A stretch of DNA of 60,516 nucleotides from Prevotella sp. UBA1705 (GTDB lineage Bacteria > Bacteroidota > Bacteroidia > Bacteroidales > Bacteroidaceae). This document shows, piece by piece, positions 48,610 through 57,300 of the stretch; position 1 is the first letter of the stretch, and every line of letters starts with the position of its first letter. The notes under the pieces are model-generated. The model was not told the origin of the DNA. It made no database searches and saw nothing but the letters and a program-made list of their open reading frames with translations. Both the position numbers and the translations under genes were made by a program. The stretch lies in assembly GCA_002317385.1 (NCBI GenBank), contig DCJH01000050.1, positions 1 to 60,516 of the forward strand, in the 5' to 3' direction.

Positions 48610-49991
48610 TTATCGAGTTTTAAGTCCATTTCAAAATAGGCGGGTTCACTCTCGGCATTGCGCTTATAGCTCTCGAAGATGCCCCCGAGCAGATAGCGCA
48701 AGGCAAACGTCGTGCGACTGTCGGGCTGCAGGTCGTTGTCGGTCGACCCCGACTCCACCCATGCGGGCAGGCGGTTGAGCAGGCGAATGGTCACGTCCTG
48801 TTCGTGGCTGACATTGGCAGCGGAGAGCACGAACAGGTGGGTGGCGCTGCCTAAGTATTTCTTCTGCGCCGGCGTCATGTCTGCCTTGTCTAACGGGCGA
48901 ATCTCCTTGATCTTCACGTCATCGTCGGCCGACACCACATAGTTGGCCTTGTCGGTGAGATAACGCTGGTCGATGAACATCTTGCTGAGGTCCACGGCGA
49001 GCGCCAACTGGATGTCGCCCGAGTTCTTATCGGCCTCCACGTTCTGCAGACTCGTAATCTGATAGCCCTGGCCATGCTCCGGCTGGAACCGTCCGCGCAC
49101 GTCCTTGTTGCTCAACAGCAGCGAATAATAGGGCTTGTAGATGTCTTCGGCGGTAAACAGGCACATATTGTCGTAGCCCCGCAGGCGCTCCAGTTCGGCA
49201 AACGTGCGCAGCGAAGCGTCGCCCGTGAGCCTCACGATGTTATCGTTGGAACCCACGATAATGATATAGTATGGGCGGCGACCGGAGAACGGATGCACGC
49301 TGTTGTCGTAGGCATAATAGGGTCCGTTGTACGAGCCATTCATGCGAACCACGAGCATCGACTTCTTCTTCACCTCCTCCTTGAACACGGCATTGATCAT
49401 CTCCTGCGCCTCGGCAAACACCTTCTGCGGGTTCACGCCGGCCATATCCTTCACCGAATAGATCATGTCGGTTACGAGGATGCTCACCTGGTCGTTGCCC
49501 GTCTTGTTCAGGATATTATCGAATATCTGGCGGAAATCGGTATAACCCTTCTCGCCGATGCTGTCTACCTTCGACTTACCCGGCAGGTTGTTCTGCAGCG
49601 CCATGATGGCCGAGCGGAACGATCCGTCGCCCTGCGGACTGTCGTAGGGCGCCATGCTCCCACTCCGCTCCACATAGATGTTGAACGAGAGTTCCTTGCC
49701 GCCGATGCCCACAAACCTGATTTCCTTCGGCGGACGGCGATGCTCGAAGAAGTCGGAGATATATTCCTCCACCTTCTCCTCATCCATCTGCCCATCCTTG
49801 TAGAAGTCCTTGAAATGGGCTTTGTTGCGATCCAGGTAGTCGGCTATCTGTTTCCAGTCGTTGGTGTCGATGGTCTGGTCGTTGTCGGCCAACTCCACCA
49901 GCATCTTGTTCAGTTCCTTCTTTGCCCCGTTGCCACAGCCCGTGGTGGCGAGTGTCAACGCCAGCAATGCGGTATATACTATCTTTCTCAT
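48606..49991 (-). CDS. VWA-like lipoprotein, first gene of the six-gene cluster
   Basis: A 461-residue lipoprotein (lipobox TTGC, Cys19). A helical stretch (about 25-90) is followed by a VWA-like fold: NIYVERSGSM near 104-113 replaces the metal-site Asp of the normal DxSxS motif by Glu (ERSGS), and LVTD near 172-175 looks like a second site. The rest contains FSGRRPYYIIIVGS and is strand-helix alternating to the end. Such domains bind protein partners through a metal. It starts the operon and overlaps the four-helix gene. A -7 box TATTTTTG lies 35 bases upstream. Confidence 0.82.
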   Translation of the reverse strand: MRKIVYTALLALTLATTGCGNGAKKELNKMLVELADNDQTIDTNDWKQIADYLDRNKAHFKDFYKDGQMDEEKVEEYISDFFEHRRPPKEIRFVGIGGKELSFNIYVERSGSMAPYDSPQGDGSFRSAIMALQNNLPGKSKVDSIGEKGYTDFRQIFDNILNKTGNDQVSILVTDMIYSVKDMAGVNPQKVFAEAQEMINAVFKEEVKKKSMLVVRMNGSYNGPYYAYDNSVHPFSGRRPYYIIIVGSNDNIVRLTGDASLRTFAELERLRGYDNMCLFTAEDIYKPYYSLLLSNKDVRGRFQPEHGQGYQITSLQNVEADKNSGDIQLALAVDLSKMFIDQRYLTDKANYVVSADDDVKIKEIRPLDKADMTPAQKKYLGSATHLFVLSAANVSHEQDVTIRLLNRLPAWVESGSTDNDLQPDSRTTFALRYLLGGIFESYKRNAESEPAYFEMDLKLDK

Positions 49992-50025
49992 TGTCGTTTA
50001 GACGTATTATTGCAATATACTGTTG

Positions 50026-50033
50026 CAAAAATA
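50026..50033 (-). promoter_or_regulatory. -7 element of the six-gene cluster
   Basis: TATTTTTG on the minus strand, 35 bases before the VWA-like gene's ATG. No TTG at the usual distance. Confidence 0.45.
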
Positions 50034-50197
50034 CTAAAAATAAACGAGAGACTCACCTTAAATTCCTAAAAAAGAATGCTAACTCGGCAGCGAATTTCAC
50101 GAATGCGAGCATAATATAGATGTAGCCACCCCATCGTTCCCGTTACTCCACCCCATTCCATCGATATTTAGTGCCCTATCTACCCGTGCCGAAATAA

Positions 50198-50272
50198 CTA
50201 CCTAATCGCCTCGCCTTTACTATCTTTTCGCGTCACGATTACTACCTTTTCGCATCGCGATTAGTACCTAAA
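50198..50272. repeat. Intergenic 22-bp repeat family, copy D (3.5 tandem units)
   Basis: Three head-to-tail units of exactly 22 bases begin ACTACCTAATCG, ACTATCTTTTCG and ACTACCTTTTCG; the last two end in CACGATT and CGCGATT. They are followed by AGTACCT. This is the most regular of the four copies. Confidence 0.72.
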
Positions 50273-50420
50273 GGCAATGGGGTGAAATAGACTTTAATAA
50301 ACAATTGATTATTAAAGGGTTACAATATACACTTTCAACTCATCCTTATTTTACAAAAAAGGACTCTGTGGATAGGGGGTGAGGGGAAGTGTCGGATAAC
50401 TTAAGACAGGGATTCTTCTA

Positions 50421-51107
50421 TCAGGAAGAAAGATGAGAAGGAGCTGAAGCTTCTGCCGAACTCTGCTCTTGGAAAGCCCACACCATGGCCCACGCCTTCA
50501 CGGCAACCACGAGGAGTGGCACGTAGTAAATGAGCGGGTGAAAAGTTAAAAGAGTAAAGAAGAATCCCCCAGAAGCAGATGAGAAGAGCAACTCCACCGC
50601 CAGAGCCCCCAGGAGGATATAGCCCACCACCCTGAGCCTGCCTTCGTATCGCAAGATGAGGATGAGAGACAGGGCTATCTGGGCCATGAGGAAGATGAGA
50701 TAGAGTATTCCATTGATCAACGTGACAACTTTAATCTGGCCGGTTTCAGGCATCAACGGGGCTTGACGGACCACTAAAGTCGTCAGCACCGAGGCGAAAA
50801 CTCTGATGACCAACATCACGACGATCAGCACCCAGCATAGCCATGCCGCCCTGCTGCCTATGGCAGAAAACTGCCTTCGCATCTCATGATAGATGAAACA
50901 AAAGGCCAATGTGGAGACCAATGAGAGCATCAGCCGGAATGCCCAAGAGCGCAACACGGGAAGCAAAGGCATGACCAACACGTGCTGGGAGCCTTGGTCG
51001 AGCAGGAATGGCTCCACCGCATACTGCTCAATGAGCAGGAGAATAATGACAAGGAGGGCTATTCTCAATCGTCGCAGGGTTTTCGGGGTGGCCGGAAATC
51101 GATTCAT
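50421..51107 (-). CDS. Uncharacterised membrane protein (six helices)
   Basis: A 228-residue protein with about six hydrophobic helices (about 13-31, 45-70, 86-112, 127-148, 156-178, 184-208) and a basic N-terminus. No family motif is visible and the C-terminus is a polar Ser-rich tail. A -7 box TATCTTTG lies at 51162-51155 minus, about 48 bases before the ATG. It stands alone between the six-gene cluster and the copper efflux operon. Function unknown. Confidence 0.75.
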   Translation of the reverse strand: MNRFPATPKTLRRLRIALLVIILLLIEQYAVEPFLLDQGSQHVLVMPLLPVLRSWAFRLMLSLVSTLAFCFIYHEMRRQFSAIGSRAAWLCWVLIVVMLVIRVFASVLTTLVVRQAPLMPETGQIKVVTLINGILYLIFLMAQIALSLILILRYEGRLRVVGYILLGALAVELLFSSASGGFFFTLLTFHPLIYYVPLLVVAVKAWAMVWAFQEQSSAEASAPSHLSS

Positions 51108-51154
51108 CGTATAGTGTTTTCAATGATAGGCAGGCCGGTAAGGGCTTGACAGTG

Positions 51155-51162
51155 CAAAGATA
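51155..51162 (-). promoter_or_regulatory. -7 element of the six-helix membrane protein gene
   Basis: TATCTTTG on the minus strand, 48 bases before the ATG. Confidence 0.45.
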
Positions 51163-51312
51163 ATCAATTGATTCTACAACAGAAAAGAAATCTTTGATGA
51201 TTTTGGATTGCACCCCAAATATGAGGAAATGAGCAGGCTAACCCCCGATTCAACCTACTGTTCCCAATAAGAACTTAGGCCCGTATTTACCCCTACATCG
51301 CCTGATAAAAAT

Positions 51313-51344
51313 AAAAAAAGCACAGGAACTGAGTTCCTGTGCTT
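51313..51344 (-). terminator. Terminator of the copper/silver efflux operon
   Basis: A 12-bp perfect stem AAGCACAGGAAC (51318-51329) with GTTCCTGTGCTT (51333-51344) and a three-base loop. On the minus strand it is followed by a long T run. It lies just after the HMA gene stop. Confidence 0.85.
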
Positions 51345-51350
51345 GTGGTT

Positions 51351-51704
51351 TTACATGCTGCATTTGGCACCGCTCTGCTTGCGATACTGGCAGCAGCCGG
51401 GCAGCTTGCCGTAGGCGGCCTTGGTAGCCTTCACGTTGCCGGCATCGTGGCCAACGGCTGCGATGGCCTTCTCCACCTTCTTCACGTTGGTCTTGGTGTT
51501 ATCATAGACCAGAGCCAACTGCTGGGTCTTCACGTTCCACTTGGCCGAAACCACACCCGGAACCTGCTTGGCAGCGTTCTCAATGCGGGGCTTGCACATA
51601 TCGGGGCAAGCGCCACCTACCTTGAATGTTGTCTTAACGGTCTTAGCCTGTGCAGCTGCGCTCATGGCGAGAACTGCAACCATTGTCATCAGAATCTTCT
51701 TCAT
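51351..51704 (-). CDS. Secreted heavy-metal-associated (HMA) domain protein
   Basis: A 117-residue periplasmic protein: signal peptide (1-20, MKKILMTMVAVLAMSAAAQA), then an HMA-fold domain with the metal site GGACPDMCKPRIENAAK (Cys33, Cys37) and GVVSAKWNVKTQQLALVYDN, and a C-terminal tail with extra cysteines (PGCCQY and KCSM). HMA domains carry copper or related soft metals; the added tail cysteines could form a second site. It is the last gene of the efflux operon, 76 bases after cusB. Likely a periplasmic metal carrier. Confidence 0.88.
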   Translation of the reverse strand: MKKILMTMVAVLAMSAAAQAKTVKTTFKVGGACPDMCKPRIENAAKQVPGVVSAKWNVKTQQLALVYDNTKTNVKKVEKAIAAVGHDAGNVKATKAAYGKLPGCCQYRKQSGAKCSM

Positions 51705-51780
51705 TGTCTTTATTTTTTAATTGTTATCATCTATAGGGGCCATCGCGTCGGTGCGACGGCCTTGCTTTATTCTTTGTTGA

Positions 51781-53055
51781 TTATTCTCCGGGCTGATTCA
51801 TCATGCTATGCTTTCCGGCCAACTGTGCGCTGGCGTCGATGGCAAAAGCGCCATTGGTCACAATCTCCTCACCCTCGGCCAGTCCGTCGGCAATGACGTA
51901 TCCGTCGGGCAGGGTCGGCCCGAGCGTCACCTGGCGTAACTCATACATGGGCATGTCGCCGCTGTCGTCCTTCACGTAGACCACGCTACGCTTGCCCGTC
52001 CAGAGCACGGCCGACTTGGGCACCACAATCTTTCCACCATATTGGGCCATGTTGGCCGTGGCATTACCCGTGACGATCATCTCCGGCTTGAACATGCCAC
52101 CGGGGTTGCTCATCACCACGCGCACACCCGCCGTGCGGCTCTTGGGGTCGAGCAGTGGATCGATGAAACTCACCTTTCCCGTGAACGTCCGACCGGGCAT
52201 CGCCTCGCTCGTGAAGTGGATGGTCTCGCCCACGCGGATAAACGGCAGGTCGCCCTCGTAGGCCTGAAACATCACCCAAACCGTGGAGAGGTTGGCAATC
52301 TTGAGCAAGGGCTGCCCCTGCTTCACATAGTCGCCCTGCGCTATCTGCTTGTCGACCACCGTTCCAGAGGTGTTTGCTTTAAGAGTGACGTATGGCGAAG
52401 CCTTCTTGTTACGGATCACTTCGTTAATTTGTGATGAAGTTATGTTCAATAATCTTAATTTTTCGACCGCTGCCTCCACCAGAGCCTTGCGTTGTTCGCT
52501 CACGGGGAAGCTCAGCGCCGACACCAGTTCCTGCTCGGCGGTGTAGAGTTCGGGCGAGTAAATCACGGCCAGCGTCTGTCCGCTCCCTACCCTGTCGCCC
52601 ACGGCATTGATCATGAGACGCTCGATGCGGCCGGAGACGTAGGCTGCCTGGGTCTGCTGCAGGCGCTCGTCGGCCTGCACCTTGCCAAAGAGCCTGATTT
52701 CCTTGGCGGCTGTTCCCGAGCCCACCACCTGGGTCTCGATGTTGGCCAGGGCTGCCGCCTCGTCGCTGAGCATCACCTCATCGGAGCCCATGGCGTGGCT
52801 CTCGTCGTGGTGATGGGTCATGGGAATGAGGTCCATGCCACAGATGGGGCACTTGCCGGGATGGTCTTGCTGCACCGAGGGGTGCATGGAGCAGGTGTAC
52901 ATCTGGCCAGTGGCCTGCTTCTCGAAGGCCTGCCCGTGGCTGTCGCGATGCCAGAAGAGCATCATCGGAACCCATACGATGAGGGAGCCCAATACCAGAC
53001 CGAGGAGGATGGACTTGCGGTCGGTGCGATTGAAAAAGTCCTTTATCTTGTTCAT
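51781..53055 (-). CDS. cusB: Copper/silver efflux periplasmic adaptor (CusB-like)
   Basis: Membrane-fusion subunit linking the inner-membrane RND pump to the outer-membrane channel. 424 residues: an N-terminal anchor helix (about 15-35), then a heavy-metal-binding domain, YTCSMHPSVQQDHPGKCPICGMDLIP (about 52-77), typical of Bacteroidota CusB, then the barrel-sandwich, beta-barrel and membrane-proximal domains (GSGQTLAVIYSPELYTAEQEL, ANTSGTVVDKQIAQGDYV). It lies 16 bases after the TolC-like gene. The metal preference is inferred from the operon (Cu/Ag). Confidence 0.93.
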   Translation of the reverse strand: MNKIKDFFNRTDRKSILLGLVLGSLIVWVPMMLFWHRDSHGQAFEKQATGQMYTCSMHPSVQQDHPGKCPICGMDLIPMTHHHDESHAMGSDEVMLSDEAAALANIETQVVGSGTAAKEIRLFGKVQADERLQQTQAAYVSGRIERLMINAVGDRVGSGQTLAVIYSPELYTAEQELVSALSFPVSEQRKALVEAAVEKLRLLNITSSQINEVIRNKKASPYVTLKANTSGTVVDKQIAQGDYVKQGQPLLKIANLSTVWVMFQAYEGDLPFIRVGETIHFTSEAMPGRTFTGKVSFIDPLLDPKSRTAGVRVVMSNPGGMFKPEMIVTGNATANMAQYGGKIVVPKSAVLWTGKRSVVYVKDDSGDMPMYELRQVTLGPTLPDGYVIADGLAEGEEIVTNGAFAIDASAQLAGKHSMMNQPGE

Positions 53056-53071
53056 TGCTGTTCTGTTTTGT

Positions 53072-54391
53072 CTATTTCTTCATGTCAAAGGAAGTGCGCT
53101 CGGCATAGTCGTACCGTGAGGCGAGCTTCTCGTATTCGGCCACAATGGTGTTATAGGCGGCGTAGGCCTCGGCCTTCTTCAGCGTGTAGTCTATCTGCTC
53201 GCGGGTGGTCTGCAGGATATCGGTGAGCGATGTGCTGCCGTTGGCATACTCTGTGGTCATGAGGCGGAGCGTGTTGTTAAGGATATCCACCTCCTGTTGG
53301 TAGAGTTCCAGCTTGCGTTTCTCGTCGGCCGCCCGCTGAACAATAGACAGATAGTCGGCGCGGAGCTTGTCCTGCTGACTCTGATAGTTGTACTCCGTGC
53401 CAGACTTGAGGAGCGCCGCAGCCTTCTTGGCCGAGTTGATCTTGCGCCGATAGATGGGCACCGTAACCTTGACCATGGGCATGAGCATATCCTTGCCGTT
53501 CATGCTCTCCATCATCGGCATGGAGACCTTGCCGTTGAGCATATACTCCAGTCCAACGCCAAACATCGGCTTGCCCATGCCGTCAATCTTGGCCTGCTGG
53601 GCCTGAAGCGACTTACCGTCGGCCACAAGCTGGTTGAGGCGCGGATTGTTCTTCTCTATCTCGTCCCATGAAACCACGGGCATCTCGCGGAGCACGATGG
53701 AATTGGGAATGACCAGAGGCGAATCGGCATCGCGGTGCATGGTGATATTGAACTGCTGCATCTGGAGTTTCATCATGTCTTCCAGGCTCGAGATCTGCTC
53801 TTTCAGTCGGGCTTCCTCGGCCTGCAGGCGCAGCTGGTCGCTCATCCTCGCCCCACGGGCCATGGTGGGCGACTTGTATTGATAGAGCGCCACGGCCTCA
53901 ATGTCTTTCAACAACTTGAGCTTGTCCCTCACGCTCCTTATCTTTTCCTGCGTGGCCAGTAGGGTGAACCACTGCTTCTGCACGTTGAAGGCCAGGGCGA
54001 TGCCGTCTTCACGAAACTTCTGATAGGTCGACTCGGCTTTGTATTCCATCATCTGACGACCAGCCTTGAGCGTGCCAAACCAGGGGAACATTTGCATCAC
54101 GGAGAACGTGGCCACCTGTTTCACATTGACATGCTGCATGGGCGACGGGAAGAACCCGGCCGAAACCTCGGGGTCGTTGAGCTGTCCCTCGCCGCAAGCA
54201 CCTATCACCTGCGCCTGATAGGCCCTGTATTGGCCTATCACCGCGGGATTATTGCGGATGGCTGCAGCGATATAAGTCACGAGACTATCGGTGCTCTGGG
54301 CGTGGGATTGCTGCGGAAACAGTAAGATTCCAGCCACAAACATCAATAGCATAAATATCTGATTATATATCTTTTTCATCGTTCTGTTCAA
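53072..54391 (-). CDS. cusC: Outer-membrane efflux channel (TolC family, CusC-like)
   Basis: Outer-membrane channel of the efflux complex, 439 residues: signal peptide near residues 5-32 (MKKIYNQIFMLLMFVAGILLFPQQSHAQ), then two repeated coiled-coil/barrel halves typical of TolC proteins (GEGQLNDPEVSAGFFPSP and STSLTDILQTTREQI motifs). Start is at 54391 or, four codons later, at 54379. It overlaps the cusA end by 29 bases, which supports translational coupling. No lipobox, unlike CusC of enteric bacteria. Confidence 0.9.
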   Translation of the reverse strand: MNRTMKKIYNQIFMLLMFVAGILLFPQQSHAQSTDSLVTYIAAAIRNNPAVIGQYRAYQAQVIGACGEGQLNDPEVSAGFFPSPMQHVNVKQVATFSVMQMFPWFGTLKAGRQMMEYKAESTYQKFREDGIALAFNVQKQWFTLLATQEKIRSVRDKLKLLKDIEAVALYQYKSPTMARGARMSDQLRLQAEEARLKEQISSLEDMMKLQMQQFNITMHRDADSPLVIPNSIVLREMPVVSWDEIEKNNPRLNQLVADGKSLQAQQAKIDGMGKPMFGVGLEYMLNGKVSMPMMESMNGKDMLMPMVKVTVPIYRRKINSAKKAAALLKSGTEYNYQSQQDKLRADYLSIVQRAADEKRKLELYQQEVDILNNTLRLMTTEYANGSTSLTDILQTTREQIDYTLKKAEAYAAYNTIVAEYEKLASRYDYAERTSFDMKK

Positions 54392-57300
54392 TCGTTGGTG
54401 TATTATTTTCTACGCCATGAGCCTGAGCCGACTCGGGCTTGAGTTTGCTCTCACGCCACCAGCATTGCAGCACCGGCACTACAAACATGGTCATGGTCTG
54501 GATAAGCATACCTCCGAATGTCGGGATGCTCATGGGTACCATGATGTCGGAACCCTTACCGGTAGACGAGAGCACGGGCAGGAGGGCTATGAGCGTGGTG
54601 GCCGTGGTCATACAGGCGGGCCTCACACGTTTCAATCCGGCCTTCACCACAGCCTCCTTGATGGCCTCATGGGTGTTGGGCTGCTCCTTCATGAAAGTCT
54701 GGTGGATATAGGTTCCCATGAGCACACCATCGTCGGTGGCCACGCCAAAGAGGGCGATGAAGCCCACCCAAACGGCCACACTCAGATTGATGTTGCCCAT
54801 GCCAAAGAGCGTGCGCATGTTCATGCCGGCAATATCAAAGTTGAGGAACCAGTCTTGACCATAGAGCCACATCAGGATAAAGCCTCCCGCGAAAGCCACA
54901 AACACACCCGAGAAATGGATGAGCGAGGCCGTGATGCTCTTGAACTGGAAGTAGAGAATGAGCAATATCAACATCAGGGCCACCGGAATGACGATCATCA
55001 GTCGCTTCGCCGCGTGGATCTGTTGCTCGTAAGTACCCGTGAATTGATAGGTCACGCCTTTGGGAAGCACGATCTCATGCTGTGCCACGAGGTCGTCAAT
55101 GTGCTTCTTGGCCGTATTTACCACGTCTACTTCGGCCGAGTTGCTCATCATCTTGTCGAACGTGATATAGCCCACGAGGAAGGTATTCTCCGAGTTGATC
55201 ATCGTCGCTCCCTTGACAAAGTTGAACGTGGCCAGCTGTCCGAGCGGAATCTGAGTACCGTCGGCGGCAGGCACGAGGATGTTTTGCAGCACGTCGGGGT
55301 CGTCTCTGAGCTCACGGGCATACCTCACGCGGATGGGGAATCGCTCGCGACCCTCCACGGTATTGCCCTCCGACATGCCGCCGATGGCTGTCTCGATGAC
55401 GCTCTGCACATCGCCAATCTGAATACCATAGCGCCCGAGCTTCTCGCGGTCGGGGGTTATTTCAATGTAGGGAGCACCGGTGGAACGGTCGTAGTAGACC
55501 GACATGGTGTTGATTTCCTTCACATCTTTCAGCGCCTTCTCCATCTGTAGGCCGGCCTTCTCTATCGAGGCGAGGTCGGGACCATATACTTTCAGGCCCA
55601 TGGGGGCCTTCATTCCGGTAGACAACATCACCTGACGGGTGGCTATGGGCTGCAGCTTCGGACTACCGGTGAGGCCCGGAAGATTGGTCACCGCGGTAAT
55701 CTCGGCCCATATATCATCCTCTGTACGAATGTTCTTGCGCCACTGACGGAAGTAGTCACCACGGCTGCTCGGGATGAGACTGTCGCGCGGAATGACACGG
55801 AACTCCTTGGAAGGGTCGTAGGTCTTGCCACCCTTCAACAGGAACCGACCATGAAAATCGGTCTTGAACCTCGCCCGCTGACCGTCGTCATTAAGCATGT
55901 ATTCGGGTTTATAGTTGACGGTGGTCTCATACATTTGGATAGGTGCGGGGTCGAGAGCGCTCTCCACTCTTCCCCACTTGCCCACAGCCGATTCAACTTC
56001 GGGAATCGATTTGACGCGTTGGTCGAGTTGTTTGATGTAGCGCAAGTTGGCCTCCACGCCACTATGAGGCATCGAGGTGGGCATGAGCATAAACGTGCCT
56101 TCGTCGAGCGTAGGCATAAACTCGCTACCCGTCTTCTTCCAGATGAGCACGCCGGCCACCAGAGTAGCAAGGGGAATCATCATGAATTTCCACCTGTTGT
56201 CGAGACACCATCGCAGGATGCGCTCGTAGTAGACCACGATGCTCCACAGCATGGCAAGCACGATACCCACAACTCCCATCACGAAGAGCATGTTGATAAC
56301 GATGCCGTTTTCCGGCCCGAGGGGCAGCCATTTGGCCGTGAGGATATACACGGCGATGAGCACCACGATGGCCAGGAATATATGGTTCAGGCGCACATCC
56401 CATTTCCACAGGTGAACCTTGCGAGGCTCGCGATGGCGGAACATAGACATGGCCCATCGGCGAGGAAGACGGATGGAGAACACCCAATAGGCTAAAGTGG
56501 GCAGCACCACGAGTCCTAATACCAGGGCAGACATGAGGGCAAAGGTCTTGGTGAAGGCCAGTGGATGGAACATCTTGCCCTCCTGGGCCTGCATGGCAAA
56601 TACGGGCAAGAAACTGATGACGGTGGTGCCCATACCGGTCAGGATGGCCGACGACACCTCGCTCACGGCAGAGAGGATGATGTCTTCCAAGGCTCTGCCT
56701 CTCGGTCCCTCCTGCGGGAGGGATACTTCAGCCTGAGCACCTGTGAATTGGGCACTCGCCTGCTCGTGCTTGCGGTCTTCCTCCCTTGAAGGTGAGCCAG
56801 TAAAGGCTTCCAACTTCCTCACCACATTCTCCATGAACACCACGCCCACATCGACCATCACACCGATGGCGATGGCTATACCCGACAGGGCTACGATGTT
56901 GGCCTCTATGCCCACGAGCTTCATCACCACAAAGGTGGCCAGCACAGCCAGCGGCAACATGGTGGCGATGACGACGGAGGCACGGAAATTGAGCACCAGA
57001 ATCAGCACCACAATGATACAGATGAGCACCTCGTCGGTGAGCGAACTCTCCAGTGTGCCGATGGTCTCCTTGATGAGTTGGGTACGGTCGTAGAAGGGCA
57101 CCACGGTCACCTTCGACACCGTTCCGTCTTTCAACGTCTTCTCAGGGAGTCCGCCCGACATCTCGACTATTTTCTCCTTCACATGGTTGATCACAGCCAT
57201 CGGATTGCTTCCGTTACGCGCCACAACAACGCCACCCACGGCTTCCTGACCCTCTTTGTCGAGTCCACCACGACGTTCTCCCGGTCCAAAGTTCACCTTG

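Larger units (their letters stand above)
49992..50420. other. Intergenic region upstream of the six-gene cluster
   Basis: About 430 bases. It holds the cluster's -7 box (50026-50033), copy D of the 22-bp repeat family and AT-rich filler. No ORF was seen. Confidence 0.5.

Noticed and set aside
54417..55550. A 377-codon frame opposite cusA.
   Set aside because: Antisense to a conserved pump; His-rich composition is an artefact of the opposite frame.
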